Origin: Desulforhopalus sp.
GTDB lineage: Bacteria > Desulfobacterota > Desulfobulbia > Desulfobulbales > Desulfocapsaceae
Reading direction: 5' to 3'
DNA length: 64,000 bases
NCBI GenBank assembly: GCA_030247675.1
Contig: JAOTRX010000002.1
Coordinates: forward strand, 1 to 64,000
Shown: positions 1 through 12,683 of the stretch, piece by piece
Layout: each line of letters opens with the position of its first letter
How positions within the stretch are numbered: position 1 is the first letter of the stretch
The notes under the pieces: model-generated
Database searches by the model: none
Told to the model about the DNA's origin: nothing
What the model saw: only the letters and a program-made list of their open reading frames with translations
Position numbers and translations under genes: made by a program

Positions 1-4
1 TAAT

Positions 5-18
5 AAAGGAGCTCCTTT
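5..18 (+). promoter_or_regulatory. Palindromic ribosome binding site of dnaN
   Basis: The 14 bases AAAGGAGCTCCTTT form a perfect palindrome ending directly before the dnaN ATG at 19. The left half is a strong Shine-Dalgarno sequence with good spacing. It could fold on itself (5-bp stem, AGCT loop) and partly hide the SD. The palindrome is seen directly; a regulatory role is inference. Confidence 0.5.
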
Positions 19-1149
19 ATGGCACTTGATTTTACAGTAAATAAAAATGATTTTCTTAATAATATTAACAGTCTTCAAAATATAACTAGTAAAAAAGGTA
101 CGTTAGCTATTATTTCAAACATTTTAATAGAATCAACTGTTGGGGGAATTTTTCTTACAGCCACAGATCTAGAGGTGGGTTTACGCCTATTTGTCTTGGC
201 TGAAGTAAAGACAGATGGTTCTATAACTCTACCTTCGAAGAAAATTTTCGAGATTGTGAGGGAATCAGGTTCTGACAATATTTCCATTGAAGAAAAAGAA
301 AATAGTTGGGTAATAATAAAAGCCGGATTAAGTACTTATAATCTAGCCGGTATGCCGAGTTATGAATTTCCGGAGTTTCCAGAGTATAAGCAGGATAATT
401 TTCTATCTATAGAATCTCATTACTTTCTTGAACTAATAGAAAAGAGTATTTTTTCCATAGCCAATGAACAAGAGAATATTTATTCACTGACTTCTGTTCT
501 TTTTGAAAAAGAAAGGATTGATAATAAAAGTTTTCTAAGAATGATTTCCTCTGATGGACATAGATTGTCAATTATGCAAAAAGAGGTTTTTGTAGATATT
601 GATAAATTGAAAATCAATGATATTACACTTATTCCCAAAAAAGGTTTACAAGAGTGGAAAAAATTTTGTGAAAACAGAGATAATATTGAAATTTCGTTTG
701 AGAAAAAACAACTCGTCATCCGTGACAGTAATGCTATATTAATAGTGCGTCTAAAGGGTGGAGAATTTCCTCAATATTCTACAATCGTAAACGCAGTAGA
801 GTTAACAAATTGTCTAAAAATTAAAAGAACTTTATTTTTAGATTCTTTAAAAAGAATTAATATTTTTACAGAGGATATTTTTCATACAATTCAATTGAAT
901 ATTGAAAAAGGGAAAATGATTCTATCCTCGCAAAATGCAGATTTAGGAAACGCCAAAGACGAATTGGATATTGAATACGACGGAGAGCCATTAACTTTGG
1001 GATTCAATTGTCGATATTTCATAGAAACGCTACAGGTTATGGATTGTGAAATTGTTGAAGCATATATTAATTCTAACAGTAGTCCATGTCTTATGAAATC
1101 ATTTGAGGATGCAGGTTTTATTAGTATTATAATGCCAATGCAACTTTAG
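19..1149 (+). CDS. dnaN: DNA polymerase III subunit beta (sliding clamp)
   Basis: This is the ring-shaped processivity clamp that tethers replicative polymerase to DNA. The 376-aa length is normal for DnaN. The N-terminus (DFTVNKNDFLNNINSLQNI) and the C-terminal ending IIMPMQL match the family, where the last residues carry the conserved P-M-Q/R-L segment. The ATG at 19 follows a strong AAAGGAG. It lies 33 bp before gyrB with no recF between, unlike the common dnaA-dnaN-recF-gyrB order. The window begins just upstream, so dnaA and the origin may lie off the left edge. The gene is very AT-rich: the 60-base line at 61 has 14 G or C. Confidence 0.95.
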   Translation: MALDFTVNKNDFLNNINSLQNITSKKGTLAIISNILIESTVGGIFLTATDLEVGLRLFVLAEVKTDGSITLPSKKIFEIVRESGSDNISIEEKENSWVIIKAGLSTYNLAGMPSYEFPEFPEYKQDNFLSIESHYFLELIEKSIFSIANEQENIYSLTSVLFEKERIDNKSFLRMISSDGHRLSIMQKEVFVDIDKLKINDITLIPKKGLQEWKKFCENRDNIEISFEKKQLVIRDSNAILIVRLKGGEFPQYSTIVNAVELTNCLKIKRTLFLDSLKRINIFTEDIFHTIQLNIEKGKMILSSQNADLGNAKDELDIEYDGEPLTLGFNCRYFIETLQVMDCEIVEAYINSNSSPCLMKSFEDAGFISIIMPMQL

Positions 1150-1152
1150 TAG

Positions 1153-3597
<2,445 letters not shown>

Positions 3598-3700
3598 TGA
3601 TAAAGAGAAAAGTGGTGTAATATAATATCTGCTCAAAAAGAGTTGAATATATTGATTTAAGAGTTTTTAAAAATTTCCTTAATTATATTTCCCTTATTAT

Positions 3701-6232
3701 ATGAATACAGAGATTGAGAGTAATAAAGAGATTTTTCAAGCCGTCTCTATAGAGAAAGAGATGAAGAAGTCGTATCTCGAATATGCAATGAGTGTAATTG
3801 TTGGGAGGGCTTTACCAGATGTACGAGATGGTTTGAAACCTGTTCATAGAAGAGCTTTGTTTGCCATGCGCGAACTAGGTGTTCATTATAACAGGCCGTA
3901 TGTAAAGTCAGCAAGAATAGTCGGTGATGTGATTGGTAAATATCATCCACATGGTGATACTGCTGCCTATTATACCATTGTTCGTATGGCGCAGAATTTT
4001 TCTATGCGATACCCCCTTGTAGACGGACAGGGTAACTTCGGATCTCTAGATGGAGACTCTCCTGCGGCTATGCGCTACACCGAAGCGCGAATGACGAAGA
4101 TTGATAGGGAAATTGTAGAGGATCTAGACAGGGAAACTGTTGATTGGACACCAAATTACGATAATTCGCTTCTTGAGCCGTCGGTAATGCCCAGTAAAAT
4201 TCCCAATCTTTTAATAAATGGGTCATCGGGAATAGCTGTGGGTATGGCAACAAATATACCTCCTCATAATCTTGTAGAGGTAATTAATGCGCTTATTGCT
4301 TTAATAAATAATCCCAATCTAACAGTAGGCCAAATTATATCCATTGTTTCTGGGCCAGATTTTCCCACAGGGGGTCAAGTTTGCGGTAGAGCTGGTATAA
4401 GGGAAGCTTACGAAACAGGGAAAGGGGTTATTTTAGTAAGAGCTAAGACCCATATTGAAAAACTAAAGGATGGTAAAAGGGAAGCAATAGTAATTACAGA
4501 AATTCCTTACCAAATAAACAAGGCTGCACTCGTTGAAAAAATTGCAGAATTGGTGAAAGACAAAAAAATTAATTCAATTTACGAAGTACGAGATGAGTCC
4601 GACAGACATGGTTTACGAGTAGTCATAGAGTTAAAGAAAGATGAAAATTCTGATGTTGTAATTAATCAGCTTTTCACTATGACACAAATGCAAAAATCTT
4701 TTGGTATCATCCTTTTAGCTATTGTTAATAATCGCCCAGAGACACTGAATATTAAACAAATTCTTGAGCATTTTATTCTTCATCGAAAGGTTATTGTTTT
4801 CAGACGCACTACTTTTGAACTTAAGAAAGCCGAAGAAAAGGCCCATATTCTGCAAGGATTGAATGTTGCCGTTAACAATATAGATGACATTGTTAATTTA
4901 ATTAAAAGTTCGATAAATCCAAGTGAAGCAAAAAGGGAGTTGTCCAGGATTTATGAATTGAGTGATATACAAGCGCAAACAATTCTTGATATGCGGTTAC
5001 AAAGATTGACAGGACTTGAAAGGGATAAGATTGTACAGGATTATAAAGATGTTTTACTAGAAATTGATCGTTTAAAAGAGATTTTAAATGATGAATCTTT
5101 GATTATGAATATTATCAAAAGTGAATTTGAAGACGTTATCTTGCAATACGGGGATGAGAGAAGGACTGAAATTGTTGATGCTATAGACGAAATTCTGCCA
5201 GAGGATCTTATTGCTCCAGAAGACATGGCGGTAACTGTAACCCATTCTGGTTACATAAAAAGAAACCCTGTGTCTCTTTATAGAGCTCAACACCGTGGTG
5301 GTAAAGGTGTAACAGCGGTAAAAAACATTGAAGAGGATTTTGTTTCAAATCTTTATGTGGCTTCAACTCTTGACACGTTTTTGTTCTTTACAAATCATGG
5401 AAAAGTTTTTTGGCGTAAGGTTTATCAGCTGCCTCTCGCAAGCAGGACTGCCAGAGGGAAGGCGATAGTGAATTTATTGAATCTTGCCGATGATGAAAAA
5501 CTTGCTGCAATTCTCTCAATAAAAAATTTCGAAGACGAAAATAACGAAAAGAGTCTTCTCATGGTCACAAAATATGGGAGAATTAAAAAAACTAGCATTC
5601 AGGAGTTTGCTAAACCATTAAGAAAAGGGAAAAGAGCGTTAACAATAAATGAAGGTGATGAGATTATTGCAGCTCATGTTTTGAACGGCTCCGATACAAT
5701 TCTTCTTGTTACCCAAAAAGGAATGTGTATTCATTTTGAAGAATCAGACATTCGTATTATGGGAAGGACAGCAGCAGGTGTTCGAGGAATTACCCTTGCA
5801 GATAACGATTTTGTTGTAAGTGCTATTGTAATTAATAGCAATGATTCAATTTTGATAACAACCGAGAACGGTTTTGGAAAGAGAAGTCCTGTTGAGGAGT
5901 ATAGGATTCAACGAAGAGGAGGGAAGGGCGTAACCGGAATAAAGAGAAGTTCAAGGAACGGAAACGTTATTGCCGCTAAACAAGTGAATGATGAAGAGCA
6001 AGTCATACTGATAGCTGATTCTGGTAAAATGATACGAATGGATCTAACTTCAGTTCGAGTTATAGGTCGGAGTACTCAGGGTGTTAAACTTATTAATCTT
6101 GAAGAAAACGAAAAAGTTGTCGATATGGATAGTGTGGCAAAGGATAGAAGCGACGAATTTGATCCTGAGAACGATGATAGTATAAGTGAAATAGATTTGA
6201 ATAGCGATCAAGCCTCTGATCAGGAAGAGTAA
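3701..6232 (+). CDS. gyrA: DNA gyrase subunit A
   Basis: DNA-cleaving subunit of gyrase. The 843-aa protein has the winged-helix and tower domains, with the catalytic tyrosine in [10 protein letters not shown] near residue 125. The quinolone-determining region is also visible ([17 protein letters not shown]). The C-terminal beta-pinwheel contains QHRGGKGV and a GyrA-box-like QRRGGKG, which distinguishes gyrase from topoisomerase IV. The tail is acidic ([20 protein letters not shown]). It is followed at once by decayed DNA: the gpsA remnant begins about five bases after the stop codon. Confidence 0.97.
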   Translation: MNTEIESNKEIFQAVSIEKEMKKSYLEYAMSVIVGRALPDVRDGLKPVHRRALFAMRELGVHYNRPYVKSARIVGDVIGKYHPHGDTAAYYTIVRMAQNFSMRYPLVDGQGNFGSLDGDSPAAMRYTEARMTKIDREIVEDLDRETVDWTPNYDNSLLEPSVMPSKIPNLLINGSSGIAVGMATNIPPHNLVEVINALIALINNPNLTVGQIISIVSGPDFPTGGQVCGRAGIREAYETGKGVILVRAKTHIEKLKDGKREAIVITEIPYQINKAALVEKIAELVKDKKINSIYEVRDESDRHGLRVVIELKKDENSDVVINQLFTMTQMQKSFGIILLAIVNNRPETLNIKQILEHFILHRKVIVFRRTTFELKKAEEKAHILQGLNVAVNNIDDIVNLIKSSINPSEAKRELSRIYELSDIQAQTILDMRLQRLTGLERDKIVQDYKDVLLEIDRLKEILNDESLIMNIIKSEFEDVILQYGDERRTEIVDAIDEILPEDLIAPEDMAVTVTHSGYIKRNPVSLYRAQHRGGKGVTAVKNIEEDFVSNLYVASTLDTFLFFTNHGKVFWRKVYQLPLASRTARGKAIVNLLNLADDEKLAAILSIKNFEDENNEKSLLMVTKYGRIKKTSIQEFAKPLRKGKRALTINEGDEIIAAHVLNGSDTILLVTQKGMCIHFEESDIRIMGRTAAGVRGITLADNDFVVSAIVINSNDSILITTENGFGKRSPVEEYRIQRRGGKGVTGIKRSSRNGNVIAAKQVNDEEQVILIADSGKMIRMDLTSVRVIGRSTQGVKLINLEENEKVVDMDSVAKDRSDEFDPENDDSISEIDLNSDQASDQEE

Positions 6233-6234
6233 TT

Positions 6235-6832
6235 CTATTACTGTTGCGGTTGTTGGTTCAGCGCCATGCTGGCTGCATTAGTTGTGATGTTGTCTAGAAA
6301 CAGGCACAGCGTTCGTCTGTTTGGACATAGCTAAGATTATGTAAAAACAATAAAAACCAACCGAGAAAACCTGAAGTATCTACCCGGCTTTCAGTTTGAT
6401 GATCGCCTAGAACCTTTAGGTGATGTAAAAGTTGCCATAGAAGATGCTAAAAATTGTCGTTATGGCAGTTCCATAGGAACTATGATGGAATCCTGCGATC
6501 TTTGTAGAAATTACCAAGTAGGATCAAATTATTTTTTAGGCATCCAATAACCAACTACAATCTAGTGTTCGACATTCAATGTGCGTCCAATTAAAAAGTA
6601 AATGTTACATTTTAGGGTTAGTTTTTAATCTGCATATGGGATTTCTGTAGTAAAAGAATGGTTGGTTTGTAGCAAGGCAAGGGTTAATGTTTAGCTGAAA
6701 TTGTAAAAGAAATGAGTATGGTTGCGGAGGGTTAATACAAAAAAATCTGTTTATGTTTTGGCCGATAAATTTCAAATTGATATGCCAATAACAGAACAGG
6801 TAAATAAGATCTTTATAAAGGAAAACAGTTAA
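6235..6832 (+). pseudogene. Decayed glycerol-3-phosphate dehydrogenase gene (gpsA remnant)
   Basis: No open frame survives, but fragments from different frames line up in order with GpsA. ITVAVVG from 6237 is the NAD-binding start. AMLAALVVMLSRNRHSVRLFG follows in a shifted frame, then, after a TAA, NRENLKYLPGFQFDDRLEPLG. KIVVMAVP near 6450-6475, in another frame, matches the LLAVPS segment. EIVKEMSMVAEG and TKKSVYVLADKFQ plus IDMPITEQVNKIF end at a TAA at 6830-6832. A normal gpsA is about 1 kb; about 600 bp remains, so the middle is deleted and several stops and frameshifts are present. The identification rests on pattern matching to known GpsA motifs. Confidence 0.8.
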
Positions 6833-7024
6833 AAATAACGGTCCGAGATTTATAAAAAGGAGATTAAAAAAACTGAATAAATTTCAAAAGCAAAATCTGT
6901 AAATAGTTTTTTATCTCTCGCATAGAAAGCTCGGAAAAGCAGATACAAACAACTCAATAAACAGATTAAAGAAGAAATAAAAGTAATACATTCCTTAAAG
7001 TGGTTTGTAGCTGTATCACTTCAA
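6833..7024. other. AT-rich non-coding or decayed stretch
   Basis: Very A-rich DNA between the gpsA remnant and the 3' end of fdhE. A short plus-strand fragment reading roughly QLNKQIKEEIKVI can be translated, but I recognise no gene. It is probably further decay of whatever followed gpsA. Confidence 0.5.
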
Positions 7025-7050
7025 AACCCAGCAGGGAAATACCCTGCTGA
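7025..7050 (-). terminator. Probable rho-independent terminator of fdhE
   Basis: CAGCAGGG (7029-7036) pairs with CCCTGCTG (7042-7049) around a five-base loop, just past the fdhE stop. On the minus strand the stem is followed by GGTTTTGA, so the U-run is short. Position supports a terminator; strength is uncertain. Confidence 0.65.
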
Positions 7051-7053
7051 AGT

Positions 7054-7962
7054 TCATACAACAGTTTCCCGGTTTTCAGAGCTACCATAAATATTCCACT
7101 CACATTCTCCTACAGGAACAAAGCCCTTGTCTTGTAAAATAATATCGAGTGGCGATAATCGAAGGGCGATAATATCGGAATTTGGAATATTCAAAATAGC
7201 AGAGTAGCTTGCGGTGAGGAGATATCTGTTACATTTGTCACAGGTAAAAGCTGAGTCTTCTTTTTGTCCTTCAATATAAAAATAGTTTGTATTTTCCGGA
7301 TTTTCATATTCACAGTAAGGACATGTAAGGCGAGAAAAAAGCCAAGATTGTCCACAATCAGGGCAATGAAGGTGGCGTTGTCCATTGTCTCCAAGAATTG
7401 CAAGATGAGGGAAACTGCCACAGACTGGGCAGTATCCTTTTTTCCAGGAATGATTCAACAGCTCTGCTTTAGCAGATTGAGCTTTTTTACTTAGAATTAG
7501 GTGGGAAAGAGTTCTTAAAAATAGATATAACGAAATCGAGGAAATATTAAGTTTTGTAGCTAACTCCTCAATATGATGATCACTATTTTGTTTTTCAATG
7601 AAAATACCAGAGAAACATTTAAAGGTTCCTTCTTTAGAGAAATAAAGAGAAAGTTTATCCATGTCCGCTGCAGATTTTTGAAATCCAAGACGAATTGCTT
7701 TGGTTGCAGACAGACTTGCACTTTCCCAGGGATCTTCAGCAGAAAAGATTGGATTTTGTCGGCAAAGAGGTACACCCTCAGTGAAGCGTAGTGGATCAAG
7801 AGAAATATTGGGCAGAATAGAGGTATTTTCTGAGAGCCAACGTTTTTTTTCAAGAAAAATAGGACCAAAGGCTTTAAGCAAACTTTCCAGATGAGGGTGA
7901 GTTTCACGAAGAAGTTGCAGTTCATTCGCAAGGATTTCCGCTTCCGTTGTTTCGACAGTCAT
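7054..7962 (-). CDS. fdhE: Formate dehydrogenase accessory protein FdhE
   Basis: Cytoplasmic maturation factor for membrane-bound formate dehydrogenases, which binds the catalytic subunit and metal through zinc-ribbon-like cysteines. The 302-aa length is typical. The C-terminal half carries the FdhE cysteine pairs: CPVCGSFPH, CPDCGQSW, CPYCEYEN and CDKCNRYLL. The ATG at 7962 has an AAGG upstream on the minus strand. It lies directly downstream of the fdh structural operon in the same direction, but a strong hairpin at 8088-8126 lies between, so it may have its own promoter in 7963-8087 or depend on read-through. Confidence 0.93.
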   Translation of the reverse strand: MTVETTEAEILANELQLLRETHPHLESLLKAFGPIFLEKKRWLSENTSILPNISLDPLRFTEGVPLCRQNPIFSAEDPWESASLSATKAIRLGFQKSAADMDKLSLYFSKEGTFKCFSGIFIEKQNSDHHIEELATKLNISSISLYLFLRTLSHLILSKKAQSAKAELLNHSWKKGYCPVCGSFPHLAILGDNGQRHLHCPDCGQSWLFSRLTCPYCEYENPENTNYFYIEGQKEDSAFTCDKCNRYLLTASYSAILNIPNSDIIALRLSPLDIILQDKGFVPVGECEWNIYGSSENRETVV

Positions 7963-8087
7963 GGTGTTTACCTTATTTATTACTTTGTCTATTTGTTATA
8001 AACGAAAGATATGTGGTGGACATATGAGTGAGATAGGGATTCAGATATCCCCAAAGTCCTTAATAAAATGTACAGTTTTGTATACAA

Positions 8088-8126
8088 AGAAAATGGTCTG
8101 ATATGTAATAAATCAGACCATTTTCT
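8088..8126 (-). terminator. Strong terminator after the formate dehydrogenase operon
   Basis: A perfect 15-bp stem: AGAAAATGGTCTGAT (8088-8102) pairs with ATCAGACCATTTTCT (8112-8126) around a nine-base loop. U-rich tracts lie on both outer sides, so it can end transcription of fdhC on the minus strand. Confidence 0.85.
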
Positions 8127-8163
8127 TTTTGTTACTTCAATCACTCGTCGTTAGCGATAGGTA

Positions 8164-8811
8164 TTACTTTTTCTCGCTATAAACAACTAATGTTCCATCT
8201 TTTTCCATTTCTTTTAGCCATTTTGGATGTTGTTTTTTCACCCAGCCTCTTGTTACCCAGCCTGTGAACATAGCCGGTGCCGAACCAGGGGCTCCAATTG
8301 TTACAAGGTACAAATGAACAAAGAAGAAGGCAAAAATTACAACAAAGCCAAGAGCGTGAAAAACATACATCAAGCGCAATGTGTCAACTGTAAATCCGTC
8401 TGGGAACCATATGATTAAACCGCTTGCGACCATTACTGCGCCAAAGAGAGCTACAGCTAAAAAAAACATCTTTTGGCCTGGGTTGTATTTCCCGACCTCT
8501 GGCATATTTTCTACATGCCAGAGATACCCACCGGCTGCCATTATCCATTGAATATCTTCAGGAAATGAGAAAAGGCCAGCTTCTTTCCACCACATAAGAA
8601 TGGTGAGAACTAAACTCAGACCAAAGAAAATTCCACCATAATTATGGAGAATCTTTAAGTTTTCCATACCTCCAACTAGTGTTCCTAAGACATTCAATGA
8701 ATGGTACATCATTCCCATTCCTGTAACACACAAAAAAAGACAGGAAAGGGCAACACACCAATGCACCACCCTTTCAAAGGGCCCGGTGGCCTTGATCATT
8801 CCTTTTCTCAT
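8164..8811 (-). CDS. fdhC: Formate dehydrogenase gamma subunit, membrane cytochrome b
   Basis: Membrane anchor that takes electrons from the iron-sulfur subunit to the quinone pool. The 215-aa protein has four hydrophobic segments. The histidines expected for b-type heme ligands are present (FERVVHWCVALSCLFLC near residue 17, ILHNYGGIFFG near 55, YVFHALGFVVIFAFFFVHLY near 150-170). It resembles the FdnI/cytochrome b561 family. The start overlaps the stop of the beta subunit by four bases (ATGA), indicating translational coupling. The C-terminus is cytoplasmic and basic. Confidence 0.92.
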   Translation of the reverse strand: MRKGMIKATGPFERVVHWCVALSCLFLCVTGMGMMYHSLNVLGTLVGGMENLKILHNYGGIFFGLSLVLTILMWWKEAGLFSFPEDIQWIMAAGGYLWHVENMPEVGKYNPGQKMFFLAVALFGAVMVASGLIIWFPDGFTVDTLRLMYVFHALGFVVIFAFFFVHLYLVTIGAPGSAPAMFTGWVTRGWVKKQHPKWLKEMEKDGTLVVYSEKK

Positions 8812-9602
8812 GACTGTTTCCCTCCTTCACATGTAGATTCTTCATCAGGGTTCTTGGGTCCGTGGGTGATATAATGGAGGAAAGATCCAGCCACAACACC
8901 ACCAGCGGCGATTAGAGCCGCCGGTTTCAAAATATCCTTCCAAACCATGATAGAAGTTGGCACCTGAGGATCTATTGGCAGATTGTCATAAACTTCCGGT
9001 TTTTCTGTCAAGACATAGACAACATGTGTTCCATTAACAAATTTATCACCGTAGACATTAGCATCACCACCTAATTGTTTTGCCCTCTTGTGAGCCTTAG
9101 CAAGAATTGAGTCACGATCGCCGATAGTGATGGCATTTGTTGGGCAGGAAAGAACACATGCAGGAGGCTGGTTTTCTTGAAGTCGTGTATAGCAGAGATC
9201 GCATTTGCTAACCCTATTGGTAGCTTCGTTCAGTTTCGGAATGCCGAAAGGACAAGCCGGGATACAAGCTTTACAACCAATACACTTCTGGGCTTTCAAA
9301 CCAACACTCCCAAATTCCGTATGATATAAGGCCTGGGTTGGACAAACTTTGACGCAAGCTGCATCGGTACAATGCATACAACCGTCTTTTCTGAACAGCC
9401 ATTTTACGATACCTTTATCCTCTATCTCCTGGAAACGTATAAGTGTCCAAGTATTCCACTGAAGGTCCGGTGGATTTTGGTAACTCCCGAAGTTATTTGT
9501 CTTGGAGGCCGGTTGCTCGTTCCACTGTTTGCAGGCAACCTGACAGCCTCGACAAGCTGTACAACGTGAGAGATCGATCAGTTTTATTAGTTCCTGTTTC
9601 AT
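8808..9602 (-). CDS. fdhB: Formate dehydrogenase beta subunit, 4Fe-4S ferredoxin type
   Basis: Electron-transfer subunit with four [4Fe-4S] clusters. Four cysteine sets are visible: CTACRGCQVACKQW, CMHCTDAACVKVCPTQA, CIGCKACIPACPFGIP and CDLCYTRLQENQPPACVLSCP. Near the C-terminus one hydrophobic helix (LKPAALIAAGGVVAGSFLHYI) anchors it to the membrane, as in FdnH. The 264-aa protein starts 12 bp after the alpha subunit and overlaps the gamma subunit. No signal peptide is present; in this family the subunit is exported together with the Tat-bearing alpha subunit. Confidence 0.94.
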   Translation of the reverse strand: MKQELIKLIDLSRCTACRGCQVACKQWNEQPASKTNNFGSYQNPPDLQWNTWTLIRFQEIEDKGIVKWLFRKDGCMHCTDAACVKVCPTQALYHTEFGSVGLKAQKCIGCKACIPACPFGIPKLNEATNRVSKCDLCYTRLQENQPPACVLSCPTNAITIGDRDSILAKAHKRAKQLGGDANVYGDKFVNGTHVVYVLTEKPEVYDNLPIDPQVPTSIMVWKDILKPAALIAAGGVVAGSFLHYITHGPKNPDEESTCEGGKQS

Positions 9603-9614
9603 CTTTCCACCCCC

Positions 9615-12600
9615 TTAAGCCTTACTGATGTTGACCATGAATGCCTTATACTCAGGACAGAAAGTATTGGCATCACCCACAGAGGGTGTCAGGTAGTTGA
9701 CCGATGCATCGGCAGCCCCTTCCGGCCATCGCCAGCCATAGTTAAAAGGAATACCAACTTCATGAACGGTCTTACCTTCAACCTGCATTGGCTTGAGGCG
9801 TTTTGTAACCATTGCCACCACTTTTATTTCCCCTCTTATTGAGGATACTTTTACCTTTTCCCCATTTTTAATGGAGAGTTTTTGGGCAAGCGCCTCACTT
9901 ATCTCCATATAGGCCTCAGGCTGCAACTCAAGGAGCCATGGTTGCCACCTGGTGAAGCCGGAACACCAGTGCTCAGTACAGGAGTATGTGGTGCAAACAT
10001 AAGGAAATTTATCATCTGCATTGGCGACCTTGTCGACATCGGCTTTGAAGATAGCGATGGTTGGATTTACCAGCTGAGGCGAGAAGGGATTTTTTGCCAG
10101 TGGGCCCTCAAGGGGCTCATAATGTTCTGGGAAAGGACCTTCAACCATGCCAGGTCCGAATATTGCTCCAACACCGTCCGCCTTCATAATGAACGGGAAT
10201 TTGCCTTTCTCTTTGTCGGCAAGAGGAGGCCATGGTCCATCGGCAACATCACCTACCCATTTATCACCAACCCATTCAAGAAGCTTGCGTTTAGGATTAT
10301 AGGGTTTACCTTCAAGGTCGCATGATGCTCGATTGTAAATAATTCTGCGGTTAAGCGGCCAGGCGTACGACCAGTCTGCGAAAAGGCCAAGACCTGTGGG
10401 ATCGTCTTTGCCCCTCTTCATCATTTTGTTTGCCCCTTTTTGCTCAAAGCTGCCAGCCATAAGCCAGTTGCCGCTGGAGGTGGAGCCATCCGCCATAAGT
10501 TTACCAAAGGTCGGGACTAATTCACCTTTTAGATTAACCTCTTTTGGAGACTTGCCTGTTGGATCTTCTATGGTAAGGTCTCTCGTGTAATGGCCATTAA
10601 TAATCTGTGAGGCCTTACGGACGTTGAAGTTGCCGAACGCGTCCCTGTAATCCCACTTGAGGTTTAGAATGGCCTCAGGAAATGTGCCACCCTCTTTTTT
10701 GTATAGGTCACGGATAGCATCGATGATACGCATTGTTATATCACCGTCGGAGAGGCAGTCACCAGGTGGATTTACTGCTTTGTAGCGCCACTGAACCCAA
10801 CGGCCGGAGTTACTTTGACTGCCTTCTTTTTCCATGCTGGCAGCTGCAGGAAGGAGAAATACCTCTGTATCGACAGATTTTGGATCAACACCCGGAGCTT
10901 TCCAGAAGGAGGATGTCTCACTGTCGAAGATATTGACATTTACCATCCACTTCAGTTTTGCAAGACCTTTACGAACCTTATTCGAGTTTGGTGAGCTGAC
11001 AGCGATATTACTACCATAAGCAAAAAAACCTTTGAGTTTACCAGCGTACATGGCATCGATGGTGTGCAAAGTTGAATAATGTTTGCCGTCGTCTAACTTG
11101 GGTAACCAAGAGTAACCAAATTCATTTTCCGGATTTGCCTTGTCGCCCCACATAGCCTTAAGGAAACTGACAACATACTTGGGATAATTCTGGTACCAGT
11201 TGGCAGATTGTGGATCGGTTGATTTAGAGGTGTACTTATCGAGATATTTTTGCAAGGTATCTATTGATCCACTTGGCATCTTAAGATAACCCGGAAGGAT
11301 GTTGTAGAGGATAGCATGATCGGTTGATCCTTGAACGTTAGGTTCGCTGCGCAGAGCATTGATTCCTCCACCGCAGATACCCATGTTACCGAGAAGCAGC
11401 TGGATAATCGACATAGTTCTGATTATTTGGCTACCGGTAGTGTGATGTGTCCAGCCTAGTGCATAACATTCGGTGCCAGCTTTGTCCCTCGCTCCGGTTG
11501 CACCGTATTCATTGTAAACCTTGAGGAGATTCTCCTTAGTAACGCCGGTAATTGATGAAACGGCATCAAGGGTGTATCGTTCATAATGCTTCTTCAACAT
11601 CTGGTAGACGCAACGAGGGTCCTTGAGGGTATAATCCCTAACCGGTATTCCTTTTTCGTCCTTAATGGTCGTCCAGGTGTCTTTCTTGTAGGATCTCTTC
11701 GCAGCGTCATAACCTGTAAAAAGGCCATCTTTAAACTCATAGTCCGGGCTGACTATCTGTGAAGCATTGGTATAATATTTAACGTATTCGTCATGGATAA
11801 GGTTGTTATCGATAATATGTTTGATCATTCCCCCCAGAAACGCGATATCTGTTCCTGAGCGAAGAGGGACATGGAAATCAGATCTTGCTGATGTACGTGT
11901 AAATCGCGGATCGACGTGAATAATCTTTGCGCCGCGATCCTTGGCGCGCATGATCCATTTAAATGCGATTGGATGATTTTCAGCGGCGTTACTACCCATG
12001 ATAAGGATACAATCACTGTTTGCCAAATCAGTGTAATGATTGGTCATTGAACCACGTCCGAACGACTCTCCCAGAGCCGCAACAGATGGGCTGTGTCAGA
12101 CGCGAGCCTGGTGATCGATATTGACGAGACCCAATGCCCTGCAAGCTACGCTGAGGGTCCAACACTCCTCGTTACCGATATTAGAGGAACCGTAATGACC
12201 GATACTCTCGAGCCGATTTACAACCTCGCCTTTTTCATTTTTCGTTATAAAATCTGCATCGCGAGTGTCTTTCACAAGACGGGCAATTCTTTGAAAAGTC
12301 CAATTCCAGTCTTTCTCTTCCCATTTATCACTTTTAGGGGCTCGGTAGAGAACCTTTCGAAGACGATTTTTATTAACCTCAGTAAGACCAAAAAGACCTG
12401 CACCTTTCGCGCAAAGCGATCCTTCATTAATAGGATGGTCGGGATCGCCTTCGATGTTGAAGATTTTTCCGGTAAGCCTATCGGTGCTGCAAATGAGTCC
12501 GCAACCGACTGAACAGTAGCAGCAGATAGTTGTTGACTGTTTTGCCGTCCTGATTCGGTCCATTTTACCGAGTTCGGCAGCATGGGCGTTCAAGGCGGTC

Positions 12601-12683
12601 AAATCCAGCCCGAGCGAAGACAGGGCTACCCCTGATCCGATCGCTCCGGACATGGAAAGAAATCTCCTCCTGGTAATTTTCAT
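9615..12683 (-). CDS. fdnG: Formate dehydrogenase alpha subunit with selenocysteine (UGA at 12096-12098)
   Basis: Molybdenum or tungsten bis-MGD catalytic subunit oxidising formate to CO2 in the periplasm. Read through the in-frame TGA at 12096-12098 the protein is 1022 aa with Sec at residue 196, the position used in E. coli FdnG. The flanks HQARV-U-HSPSVAALGESFGRG match the family. The N-terminus has a Tat signal (TRRRFLSMSG) followed by the [4Fe-4S] motif CCYCSVGCGLIC. AAGGAG precedes the ATG at 12683. A caller that ignores Sec would report two genes (12096-12683 and 9615-12047); they are one. It heads the alpha-beta-gamma operon. Confidence 0.95.
12064..12098 (-). promoter_or_regulatory. 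Sec UGA codon and bacterial SECIS-like hairpin of fdnG
   Basis: The mRNA has UGA (12098-12096). After 17 bases comes GGCUCU (12078-12073), a GGG loop, then AGAGUC (12069-12064), forming a six-pair stem including one G-U. Stem position and a loop starting with G fit the known SelB-binding hairpin of formate dehydrogenases. Folding was done by eye. Confidence 0.7.

Noticed and set aside
9615..12683. Two separate genes or a pseudogene at the formate dehydrogenase alpha locus
   Set aside because: The single TGA falls exactly at the family's selenocysteine codon, with a SECIS-like hairpin and unbroken homology on both sides.
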